Positions 1 through 6,568 of a stretch of DNA of 64,000 bases are shown piece by piece. The DNA is taken from NCBI RefSeq assembly GCF_900090315.1, contig NZ_FMHZ01000002.1:5240501-5304500 (forward strand), given 5' to 3'. Position 1 is the first letter of the stretch. Each line of letters starts with the position of its first letter. Position numbers and translations under genes: made by a program. The notes under the pieces are model-generated. The model was given only the letters and a program-made list of their open reading frames with translations, did no database searches and had not been told where the DNA came from. The DNA is from Micromonospora citrea (lineage in GTDB: Bacteria; Actinomycetota; Actinomycetes; Mycobacteriales; Micromonosporaceae).

Positions 1-518
1 CGCTCCTTCCGATCCTCGGCGCGAAGGTTCCGCAGCGGGAACGGGAGCGGGCCTACGAACGCCTGCTGGCCACCGTGGACGAGGAGGACGAGGTGCCGCA
101 GCCACCGGTGGCGAGGTTCGTGCTGGATCGGATCTCGACCGACCCCGAGTTGTCCGCCGAGTTCGTCGCCGATGTGCTGGGTCGTCTCCAACGGGACGCG
201 ACGATCGTCGGCTCTCTCCTGACGTCGGCCGCCCGCTGCGTCCTCGCCTTCCTCGGCCGCGACCCGCAGACCGACCTCAGGCTGGGTGAGCAGGTCGACG
301 GCCTGATCGCCGGCGCGCGTTGGTTCGCCGCCGCCGGCGGCCGTCGGCTCGACTGGCTGGGCATCGACACCGCGGAGCTGGTGGTCCGCACCTACGAGGC
401 GGGCGTTCGGCGGTATCCGGTGTCGGTGGCCGAGGCGGAGAGCTTCCGCACCCGGCACGGTTCCCACCGCCCAGACCTGGTTGCGCGGATGCGTCCGCTC
501 GCCGACCCGGCCGAATAG
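1..518 (+). CDS. Unrecognised protein, 5' end outside window
   Basis: The frame is open from the window edge to a TAG at 516-518, giving about 171 visible residues. The visible part is rich in Leu, Ala, Arg and acidic residues and looks helical and soluble, with no membrane segment or catalytic motif I can name. An internal ATG at 75 exists, but the frame continues upstream with normal codon bias, so the true start lies outside. I do not recognise the family. Codon use matches the neighbours, so it looks like a real, intact C-terminal part. Confidence 0.6.
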   Translation, partial: LLPILGAKVPQRERERAYERLLATVDEEDEVPQPPVARFVLDRISTDPELSAEFVADVLGRLQRDATIVGSLLTSAARCVLAFLGRDPQTDLRLGEQVDGLIAGARWFAAAGGRRLDWLGIDTAELVVRTYEAGVRRYPVSVAEAESFRTRHGSHRPDLVARMRPLADPAE

Positions 519-534
519 CGGCCGGTTCGGCCGG
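507..534 (+). terminator. Hairpin at the end of the first gene
   Basis: CCGGCCGAA (507-515) pairs with TTCGGCCGG (526-534), a 9-bp perfect stem. The TAG stop codon of the upstream gene sits in the loop. There is no U-tract, as is usual in high-GC actinobacteria. Confidence 0.55.
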
Positions 535-625
535 AAACACCGACAGGACGGTGTCGTGGAGGGGGCGGAGGCTTTCTCCCGACGACGCCGGCCGAGGGGG
601 CCGGCGTGCGAACGGGAGGCGAGAG

Positions 626-1000
626 ATGTCCGCGATCACCAGCGGGGTCAACTGGTTCGAGGTCGGCACCGACCGGCCGGAGGAGACCAGGCGGTTCTAC
701 ACGGAGTTGTTCGGCTGGGCGTACGGCGAGCAGGGCACGCCCGAGGAGCCCTACCAGGTGGTCGAGCCGGGGCCGGAGGGCTCCATCCAGGGCGGGATCC
801 GCGAGATTCGCGGGGCGGGCCCGAACTACGCGGTCTTCTACGTGCAGGTGGCCGACGTGGCGCAGACCTGCCGGCAGGCGGAGTCGGCGGGCGGCAGGGT
901 GCTGGTGCCGGCGACAGAGAACCACAACGGGCTCACCTTCGCCCACCTGCACGACCCGGCCGGCAACCTGATCGGCGTCTACAGCCCGCCCGGGGCCTGA
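626..1000 (+). CDS. VOC family (glyoxalase/bleomycin-resistance fold) protein
   Basis: The 124-residue product has the VOC layout. It opens with an NWFEVGT strand, then RRFYTELFGW, typical of the first beta-alpha-beta unit, and ends with FAHLHDPAGNLIGVYSPP, the usual last strand where a metal-binding or substrate Glu often sits. The length fits a single VOC unit that dimerises. The ATG at 626 follows GGGAGGCGAG, a good ribosome binding site about 6 nt away. Substrate and metal cannot be read from the sequence; this subfamily covers small bystander proteins as well as dioxygenases and isomerases. It stands alone, followed by a repeat array and a terminator. Confidence 0.85.
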   Translation: MSAITSGVNWFEVGTDRPEETRRFYTELFGWAYGEQGTPEEPYQVVEPGPEGSIQGGIREIRGAGPNYAVFYVQVADVAQTCRQAESAGGRVLVPATENHNGLTFAHLHDPAGNLIGVYSPPGA

Positions 1001-1003
1001 CCC

Positions 1004-1225
1004 GGTCCGCCGTCCGCCCCGGCCGGATCCGCCGCGTGCGTCGGTGTCGGTCCGCCGTCCGCCCCGGCCGGATCCGCCGCGTGCGTCGGCGTCGGTCCGC
1101 CGTCCGCCCCGGCCGGATCCGCCGCGTGCGTCGGTGTCGGTCCGCCGTCCGCCCCGGCCGGATCCGCCGCGCGCGTCGGCGTCGGATCGCCGTCCGCCCC
1201 GGCCGGTTCGCCGGGGCGGACGGCG
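1004..1225. repeat. 45-bp tandem repeat, about 4.9 copies, ending in a terminator
   Basis: Copies start at 1004, 1049, 1094, 1139 and 1184 with one to three differences each. Each contains the block GCCGTCCGCCCCGGCC. In the last copy that block is the left arm of the perfect hairpin at 1188-1225. The array lies between the stop of the VOC gene and the stop of the opposing gene, so it is noncoding. Confidence 0.85.
1188..1225. terminator. Bidirectional terminator, 16-bp perfect stem
   Basis: CGCCGTCCGCCCCGGC (1188-1203) pairs perfectly with 1210-1225 around a 6-nt loop. It sits between two convergent genes and could stop both. Its left arm recurs in every upstream 45-bp repeat unit. Confidence 0.8.
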
Positions 1226-1230
1226 TGCGG

Positions 1231-1701
1231 TCACCTGCCGGCCGGGCCGCCGCGACCGCCCGGGCCGGGCAGGACGCCGGCCTCGGCGGCGGCGCTGACG
1301 GCGTCCGCCTGCTCCTGGGTGAGCTTGCCGTCCTCGACGGCCTGCGCCAGGCGTTCCTTCAGCGCGGCCCGACGGTCGGCGGAGTCGCCCTTCTCGGGCC
1401 GGTCGCCCTTGTCGCCCCTACCGGGCCGGTCGGCCGGCTTGTGCTCCTCGCGCAGCTTCTTCAGCGCTGCCGTGACCTTGTCGGTGTCGACGCCCAGCTC
1501 CTTGGCCAGCTTCTCGGCGAACTCCGCCTGCCGGTCGGCCCGCTGCTGCTGGCGGTCGCCGTCCTCGGTGGTGCTGGCGCTCGGCGTCGGGGTGGCGCCG
1601 TCCGCGGCGAACGCGACCGTCGGGGCCGCGACGCCCACGCCGAGTACGCCGGCCGCGGCCAGCCCGGCCAGCAGGTGCTTCTTCCTCATCGTGCGGGACA
1701 C
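1231..1701 (-). CDS. Small secreted protein with acidic/basic helical C-terminus
   Basis: The 156-residue product begins with basic residues (RTMRKK) and a hydrophobic stretch ending in AAPTVAFA-A, a convincing Sec signal peptide of about 32 residues. The mature part has a Ser/Thr/Pro linker, then a helical, charged region (LAKELGVDTDKVTAALKKL and EDGKLTQEQADAVSAAAEAG) typical of actinobacterial exported proteins of unknown function. I chose the GTG at 1701 because GGAGG lies 5 nt before it; an ATG 12 nt upstream lacks such a site, and an ATG 12 nt downstream would put the site too far away. The product probably acts outside the membrane; role unknown. Confidence 0.7.
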   Translation of the reverse strand: MSRTMRKKHLLAGLAAAGVLGVGVAAPTVAFAADGATPTPSASTTEDGDRQQQRADRQAEFAEKLAKELGVDTDKVTAALKKLREEHKPADRPGRGDKGDRPEKGDSADRRAALKERLAQAVEDGKLTQEQADAVSAAAEAGVLPGPGGRGGPAGR

Positions 1702-1898
1702 GTCGTCCTCCATCTGGTCGGTGGTGGTGCGAAGACCTCACCTACAGTGACCAGTCGGGCTGGGTGGAAGCCGTGGCGAGCCTGTCAGCGAGCTGGCAAT
1801 CCGGGGCGCCCGAGCGGACAAACGGGTTGCATCGGCGCGCGGGGACGGCGAGGGTGGACGATCGGCACGGCCCCGCCGGGGCTGTAAGGTAACGGAAG
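1702..1898. other. Divergent intergenic region
   Basis: This is the shared 5' region of the secreted-protein gene (left) and the virginiamycin B lyase gene (right). I see no strong promoter hexamers or dyad here. A TAAGGT stretch at 1885-1890 could act as a weak ribosome binding site or -10 for the rightward gene. Confidence 0.4.
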
Positions 1899-2792
1899 GT
1901 GACCCTCTTGACGACCTCCGCGAAGATCCGGGAAGTCCCGCTGGCCGGTGCGGGCACCGGCCCGTACGCCGTCACGGTCGGCCCCGACGGCGCGCTGTGG
2001 CTGACGCTGGTCCACGCCGGCGAGATCGCCCGGGCGGGTGCCGGCGGTGAGCTGCGGACCTGGCCGGTGGCGGCCGACAGCCGACCGTTGATCATCACCG
2101 CGGGCCCCGACGACGCGCTCTGGTTCACCCGCTCCGGCGACGACCGGATCGGCCGGATCACCACCGACGGGGAGCAGAGCGCCGTCGCGCTCCCGGCCGG
2201 GACCGGCCCCTGCGGCATCGCCGCCGGCCCCGACGGCGCCCTCTGGTACGCGGCGATGAGCGCCGACGCGATCGGCCGGGTCACCGTCGACGGGCAGGTC
2301 ACGCGGTTCCCGCTGCCGGTGAGCGGCGGCTTCCCCTCGATGGTCGCGGCCGGCCCGGACGAGGCCGTCTGGTTCACGCTCAACCAGGCGAACGCGGTCG
2401 GCCGGATCGGCATGGACGGCGCGGTGACGCTGCACCCGCTGCCGACCGAGGGAGCGGCCCCGGTCGGCATCACCGCCGGCGTGGACGGCGCGCTCTGGTT
2501 CGTCGAGATCGGCGCGGGTCAGCTCGGCCGGATCACCCCGGACGGGCGGATCGACGAGTACCCGCTGCCGGACCGGGCCGCCCGGCCGCACGCGATCGTC
2601 GCGGACCCCGCCGGCGGCTGCTGGTACACCGAGTGGGGCGGCAACCGGATCGGCCACGTCACCCCGGGCGGCGCGATCACCACCCATGACCTCCCGACCC
2701 CGGCCTCCGAACCCCACGGCCTCACGGTCGCCCCCGACCACACCGTCTGGGTCGCCCTGGAGACCGGCGCCCTGGCCCACCTGACCCCCTGA
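1899..2792 (+). CDS. vgb: Virginiamycin B lyase (streptogramin lyase) family protein
   Basis: The 297-residue product is built from about seven blades of roughly 42 residues, each with a GPDGALW-type turn and an I-x-R-I/V strand, which is the seven-bladed propeller of Vgb. Vgb linearises type B streptogramins by an elimination at the ester bond without hydrolysis. The C-terminal part carries RPHAIVADP, WYTEWGGN, SEPHGLTVAP and WVALETGAL, which match the His, Glu, His and Glu positions used by Vgb for catalysis and Mg binding. The length equals the staphylococcal enzyme. The start is GTG 1899; a TTG at 1908 with GGAAGG before it is an alternative. Many actinobacterial homologues have no proven resistance role, so activity is inferred. 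Confidence 0.8.
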   Translation: MTLLTTSAKIREVPLAGAGTGPYAVTVGPDGALWLTLVHAGEIARAGAGGELRTWPVAADSRPLIITAGPDDALWFTRSGDDRIGRITTDGEQSAVALPAGTGPCGIAAGPDGALWYAAMSADAIGRVTVDGQVTRFPLPVSGGFPSMVAAGPDEAVWFTLNQANAVGRIGMDGAVTLHPLPTEGAAPVGITAGVDGALWFVEIGAGQLGRITPDGRIDEYPLPDRAARPHAIVADPAGGCWYTEWGGNRIGHVTPGGAITTHDLPTPASEPHGLTVAPDHTVWVALETGALAHLTP

Positions 2793-2811
2793 CCCACGGG
2801 GGTGGGGCGGG

Positions 2812-3759
2812 TCAGCGGACGGCGGGGGAGACCGTGAGGGTGGCGGTGGAGGTGTCGAGGGTGGCCCGGGTGCCGACCGGGACGGTGAGCTGACCGACGC
2901 CGTGGCCGATCGGCAGGCCGCCGAGGACCGGGACGCCGAGGTCGCCGAGGCGCTCGGAGAGCACGTCGGCGACGGTGACCGTCCAGCCGTCGGCGCAGCC
3001 GGTGAACTGGCCCACGGCCACGCCGGCCAGCCCGTCCAGCGCGCCGGCCCGCCGGAGCTGGGTGAGCATCCGGTCCACCTTGTAGGGCGGCTCCTGCACG
3101 TCCTCCACGAGCAGGACCGCCCCGGTCAGGTCCGGCATGTCCGGGGTGCCCAGCGACGCCACGATCAGGCAGAGGTTGCCGCCGAGCAGCGGGCCGGTCG
3201 CCCGTCCCGGCACGCGCACCGGGAAGGTCTCCTCCTCGGCGACGGCGGTCACCGTCACGGGCTCGGTGGTCATCAGGGCGGCGTGCAGCGACTCGGCCGA
3301 GCGCAGCGGTGTGCGTTCGTCCAGCCAGGCGGCCCCGGGCCCGTGCACGCCCGCCAGCCGGGCGCCCCGCCACAGCGCGAACTGCAACGCGGTGATGTCG
3401 GAGAACCCGGCGACCACCTTCGGGTCCCGGCGTACGGCGGCCATGTCGATGGCGTCGACGATCCGCTGCGCGCCGTAGCCGCCGCGGGTGCAGATCACCC
3501 CGCGCACCTCGGGGTCGGCGAACGCGGCGTTCAGGTCGGCGGCCCGTAGCTCGTCCGCGCCGGCGAGATAGCCCTGCCGGGCGTACGCGTTCGGCGCCAG
3601 CACCGGCCGCAGGCCCCAGCCGGTGAGCAGCTCGACGCCCCGCGCCACCCGCTCCGGACGGGTCGGCCCCGACGGGGACACCAGCATCACCGTGTCGCCG
3701 GGGCGCAGTGCCGGCGGTCGGAGGACGGCTGGCTGCTCGGGCGCGGTGCGGTCGGACAC
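2812..3759 (-). CDS. S66 family LD-carboxypeptidase / MccF-like peptidase
   Basis: The 315-residue product shows the serine peptidase S66 pattern: [11 protein letters not shown], then GFSDITAL with the probable nucleophile Ser, [17 protein letters not shown] with the Glu, and GLPIGHG with the His of the Ser-Glu-His triad. The family trims tetrapeptide stems of recycled peptidoglycan or, in MccF, cleaves the microcin C peptide-nucleotide bond; which applies here is not decidable. No signal peptide is seen, so it is cytoplasmic. The chosen start, GTG 3759, has TAGGCT 8 nt upstream and no ribosome binding site, suggesting leaderless expression. It converges on the vgb gene with only 19 bp between the stops. 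Confidence 0.85.
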   Translation of the reverse strand: MSDRTAPEQPAVLRPPALRPGDTVMLVSPSGPTRPERVARGVELLTGWGLRPVLAPNAYARQGYLAGADELRAADLNAAFADPEVRGVICTRGGYGAQRIVDAIDMAAVRRDPKVVAGFSDITALQFALWRGARLAGVHGPGAAWLDERTPLRSAESLHAALMTTEPVTVTAVAEEETFPVRVPGRATGPLLGGNLCLIVASLGTPDMPDLTGAVLLVEDVQEPPYKVDRMLTQLRRAGALDGLAGVAVGQFTGCADGWTVTVADVLSERLGDLGVPVLGGLPIGHGVGQLTVPVGTRATLDTSTATLTVSPAVR

Positions 3760-3853
3760 AGCGGCAGAGCCTAGCGCCGGCACGGGTCGTAGGGCAGAGC
3801 GACGGTGCCGATTATCGTTCCGTGCCGCGCGGCACGCGCCCTACCATGGCGCG

Positions 3854-4387
3854 ATGGCGGCTCAGATGATCATCATCAACGGTGGTTCCAGCTCGGGGAA
3901 GTCCGGGATCGTCCGGTGCCTGCAGGCCGTCCTGCCGGATCCGTGGCTGGCGTTCGGGTGCGACTCGTTCGTCGACGCCCTGCCCGCCCGGATGCAGGCC
4001 GGGGACGGGGGGATCGAGATCGCGGCGGACGGCGAGGTGAGCGTCGGGGCGGACTTCCGGGCGCTGGAGGCGGCCTGGACGGAGGGCGTCGTCGCGATGG
4101 CCCGGGCCGGGGCCAGGATCATCGTCGACGACGTCTTCCTCGGCGGCGCGGCGTCCCAGCGGCGGTGGCGCAAGGCCCTGGGCGGAGTGCCCGTGTTGTG
4201 GGTCGGCGTCAGGTGCGACAGCGCGGTGGCCGCCGGCCGGGAGATCGCCCGGGGGGACCGGGTGTCCGGGATGGCCGCGTTGCAGGCGGACCTGGTGCAC
4301 GAGGGGGTCTCCTACGACCTGGAGGTGGACACCACGCACACCGAGTCCATGGCCTGCGCGCGGGCCATCGCCGCCCACGTCGGCTGA
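3854..4387 (+). CDS. cpt: Chloramphenicol 3-O-phosphotransferase-like protein
   Basis: The 177-residue product follows the Streptomyces venezuelae chloramphenicol phosphotransferase closely. It has the P-loop GGSSSGKS at residues 10-17, then [13 protein letters not shown] with Asp37 at the position of the catalytic base, [12 protein letters not shown], and [18 protein letters not shown]. The producer enzyme phosphorylates the primary hydroxyl of chloramphenicol and gives self-resistance. The usual Val before Asp37 is Cys here. The ATG at 3854 is preceded by TACCAT at 3842-3847 with a 6-nt gap and no ribosome binding site, so the mRNA is probably leaderless. No chloramphenicol pathway genes are near, so the real substrate may differ. 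Confidence 0.88.
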   Translation: MAAQMIIINGGSSSGKSGIVRCLQAVLPDPWLAFGCDSFVDALPARMQAGDGGIEIAADGEVSVGADFRALEAAWTEGVVAMARAGARIIVDDVFLGGAASQRRWRKALGGVPVLWVGVRCDSAVAAGREIARGDRVSGMAALQADLVHEGVSYDLEVDTTHTESMACARAIAAHVG

Positions 4388-4415
4388 TCTCCTGGTCGGC
4401 CCGCCCTGCGGCGGA

Positions 4416-4832
4416 TCAGCCGTCGAGGTACTGCTCGGCGTACGCCGCCGACGGCGGGATGGGCGTGATGACGTCGATCAGGACGCCGTCCGGTGCGGCG
4501 ACGATGAAGTGCCGCTGCCCGAAGTCCTCGTCGCGCAGCGCCAGTTCGGCGTGCAGCCCACCGTGGACGACGAGCCGTTCCCACTCGGCGTCGACATCGG
4601 TCACCTCCAGGTTGAGCAGCAGGCCTCGCACCGGGGCCCGGTACGCCTCCGGCAGGGTCGGGTGCCGGTGGTCGAGCAGCGCCAGCTCGTACGCCGGCGG
4701 TCCCGGCCGCCGCAGGCTCACGTACCAGTCGGCCTCGAAGGTCGTCTCGAAGCCGAAGAAGCGCCGGTAGAACTCGTGCGACTCGCCGAGCCGGGACGTG
4801 CAGACGACCGGGTAGAAGCTGGTCAGATTCAC
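4416..4832 (-). CDS. VOC family protein, divergent from a TetR regulator
   Basis: The 138-residue single-unit VOC protein has [20 protein letters not shown] as its first unit and a closing [19 protein letters not shown]. The start at GTG 4832 has AAGGA six nt upstream; a longer frame exists but would run through the operator region. The gene shares a 77-bp control region with the TetR gene at 4910, and two TACC-N3-GGTA dyads lie there, so it is the likely target of that repressor. VOC genes paired with TetR regulators often deal with a toxic small molecule, but the ligand is unknown. Confidence 0.85.
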   Translation of the reverse strand: MNLTSFYPVVCTSRLGESHEFYRRFFGFETTFEADWYVSLRRPGPPAYELALLDHRHPTLPEAYRAPVRGLLLNLEVTDVDAEWERLVVHGGLHAELALRDEDFGQRHFIVAAPDGVLIDVITPIPPSAAYAEQYLDG

Positions 4833-4846
4833 GGTGGATCCTTTCG

Positions 4847-4861
4847 CGTACCATCGGTATG
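4847..4861. promoter_or_regulatory. TetR operator, site 1
   Basis: CGTACC-ATC-GGTATG contains the dyad TACC-N3-GGTA. It lies 15 nt upstream of the VOC start, where binding would block transcription. Confidence 0.6.
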
Positions 4862-4877
4862 TCAGTACCGTAATTCG

Positions 4878-4892
4878 CATACCGTTGGTATG
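4878..4892. promoter_or_regulatory. TetR operator, site 2
   Basis: CATACC-GTT-GGTATG is a perfect 6-bp-arm dyad. Its centre is 31 bp from site 1, about three helical turns, and both are followed by TCA. It lies just before the regulator's ribosome binding site, which fits autoregulation. Confidence 0.65.
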
Positions 4893-4909
4893 TCAATGGA
4901 GGGGACGCG

Positions 4910-5500
4910 ATGACCGAGGGCATCCGTGTCCGGCAGCGGGAGCAGACCCGGCGGGCGCTGCTGGACGAGAGTCGGCGACTGTTCGCCACCCGGGGGTACG
5001 CGGCGGTCGGCCTGGCCGAGATCGTGCGCGTCGCCGGGGTCACCAAGGGCGCGCTCTACCACCACTTCGCCGGCAAGGCCGAGCTGTTCCGGGCCGTGCT
5101 GGCGGAGGTGCAGGGGGACGTGGCGCGGCGGGTCGCGGGGGCCGCCGACGCCGAGCGCGACCCCTGGGCCCGGTTCACGGCGGGCTGCCAGGCGTTCCTG
5201 ACCGCGAGCACCGACCCGGAGATCCAGCAGATCATGCTGGTCGACGGCCCCGCCGTGCTCGGCTGGGCCGACTGGCGCGCGCTCGACGAGGCCGCCTCGG
5301 GACGGCACCTGGCCGAGGAGCTGAGCCTGCTGGTCGAGCGAGGGCTGATCGCGCCGCAACCGGTCGCGCCGCTGACCCACCTGCTGTCCGGCGCGATGAA
5401 CGAGGCGGCGCTCTGGCTCGCCCGCGCGACCGACCCGTCCGCCCTGGACGACACCCGCGCCGCTCTCGACCGGATGCTCGACGCGCTGCGCGCCCGCTGA
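4910..5500 (+). CDS. TetR/AcrR family transcriptional regulator
   Basis: The 196-residue product has an N-terminal TetR helix-turn-helix: TRRALLDESRRLFATRGYAA, then GLAEIVRVAGVTKGALYHHF and AGKAELFRAVL, residues about 10-60. The remaining helical part is the ligand and dimer domain and ends in a run of Leu/Ala helices. The ATG at 4910 has GGAGGGGA about 6 nt upstream. It is divergent from the VOC gene, with two dyad operators between them; it most likely represses both genes until a small ligand binds. The sequence does not tell the ligand. Confidence 0.92.
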   Translation: MTEGIRVRQREQTRRALLDESRRLFATRGYAAVGLAEIVRVAGVTKGALYHHFAGKAELFRAVLAEVQGDVARRVAGAADAERDPWARFTAGCQAFLTASTDPEIQQIMLVDGPAVLGWADWRALDEAASGRHLAEELSLLVERGLIAPQPVAPLTHLLSGAMNEAALWLARATDPSALDDTRAALDRMLDALRAR

Positions 5501-5510
5501 CCCGACGCCG

Positions 5511-5720
5511 CGCACCCCGCCGCGCTGCTGCCGTCCGCCGCGCCGCGCACCCCGCCGCGCTGCTGCCGTCCGCCGCGCCGCGCACCCCGCCGCGCTGCTG
5601 CCGTCCGCCGCGCCGACCGCCCCGCCGACCGCCTGCCGGAACGTCCGCCGCGCCGCGTGCCTGCCGGCCGTCCGCCGCGCCGCGTGCCGGCGACCCTGAC
5701 CGTCGCGCCGTGCCCGCCGG
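5511..5720. repeat. 35-bp tandem repeat with degenerate tail
   Basis: Three identical 35-bp copies lie at 5511-5545, 5546-5580 and 5581-5615. Degenerate pieces of the same GTCCGCCGCGCCGCG block follow to about 5695. The array begins 10 bp after the TetR stop codon and is noncoding. Confidence 0.9.
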
Positions 5721-5744
5721 GGTGACCCGACGGCGGGGGTCACC
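5721..5744 (+). terminator. Hairpin after the TetR gene
   Basis: GGTGACCC (5721-5728) pairs with GGGTCACC (5737-5744) over an 8-nt loop. It lies past the repeat array and before the next promoter, so it could end the TetR transcript. Confidence 0.5.
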
Positions 5745-5800
5745 GCCGCGCCGTGGAGGCGTTCCGGGGGGCGTCGGGGTCACCGGCTAGCCTCGACGTC

Positions 5801-6568
5801 GTGGCTACCGCGTTGGTGATCGAGAACGACCCGACCGACGACGTCCGCCGGCTCGGCGAGTGGCTGACCGAGGCGGGCCTCGACCTGTGGGTCGTACGCC
5901 CGCACGCCGGCGACGAACTCCCCGCCGACCTGGAGGGATGTTCCGCGCTGGTGGTGCTCGGCGGCGAGCAGCAGGCCTATCCGCTGGCCGACGGCGCGCC
6001 CGGCGCGCCCTGGTTCCCCGCCGTCGAGGGGCTGCTGCGCAAGGCCGTCCGGCACCGGGTGCCCACCCTGGGCATCTGCCTGGGGGCGCAGCTGCTGGCG
6101 ACCGCGCACGCCGGGCGGGTGGAGCGCAGCCCGTCCGGGCCGGAGATCGGGCCCGGCCTGGTCGGCAAGCGGGACGCCGCCGACACCGACCCACTGTTCC
6201 GCTACGTCCCCCTGATGCCCGACGTGCTCCAGTGGCACTCCGACGAGATCACCGAGCTGCCCCGGGGCGCCACCCTGCTGGCCGCCTCCACGCGCTATCC
6301 GCACCAGGCGTTCCGCCTCGGCGATCGGGCCTGGGGGCTCCAGTTCCACATCGAGTGCGACACCGCGATGATCACCGACTGGGCCACCGACTCGACCGTC
6401 CTGGCCGAGCTGGGGCACGACCCGGATCTGGTGGTGGCGGCCTGCCACGCGGTCATGGTCGACGTCGAGGAGGTCTGGCAGCCGTTCGCCGCCCGGTTCG
6501 CCGCGCTGGCCCTCGGCGAGCTGGTCGACGAGGCCCCCCGCCGCAGCCTGCCGCTGCTCGGGCAGTGA
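5801..6568 (+). CDS. Class I glutamine amidotransferase domain protein
   Basis: The 255-residue product has the triad of class I amidotransferases: Cys in LGICLGAQLLA near residue 91, and His-Glu in GLQFHIECD near residue 185. Such enzymes release ammonia from glutamine and pass it to a synthase partner; some stand-alone members hydrolyse gamma-glutamyl compounds. No fused synthase domain is present. The start is GTG 5801, with TAGCCT at 5788-5793 and a 7-nt gap, so the message is probably leaderless. The stop overlaps the glnE start (TGATG), so the two are co-translated. The pairing with the enzyme that controls glutamine synthetase suggests a role in glutamine or nitrogen balance, but this is inference. 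Confidence 0.85.
   Translation: MATALVIENDPTDDVRRLGEWLTEAGLDLWVVRPHAGDELPADLEGCSALVVLGGEQQAYPLADGAPGAPWFPAVEGLLRKAVRHRVPTLGICLGAQLLATAHAGRVERSPSGPEIGPGLVGKRDAADTDPLFRYVPLMPDVLQWHSDEITELPRGATLLAASTRYPHQAFRLGDRAWGLQFHIECDTAMITDWATDSTVLAELGHDPDLVVAACHAVMVDVEEVWQPFAARFAALALGELVDEAPRRSLPLLGQ

Noticed and set aside
1004..1225. CRISPR array
   Set aside because: Units are directly contiguous with no unique spacers, and no cas genes are present.
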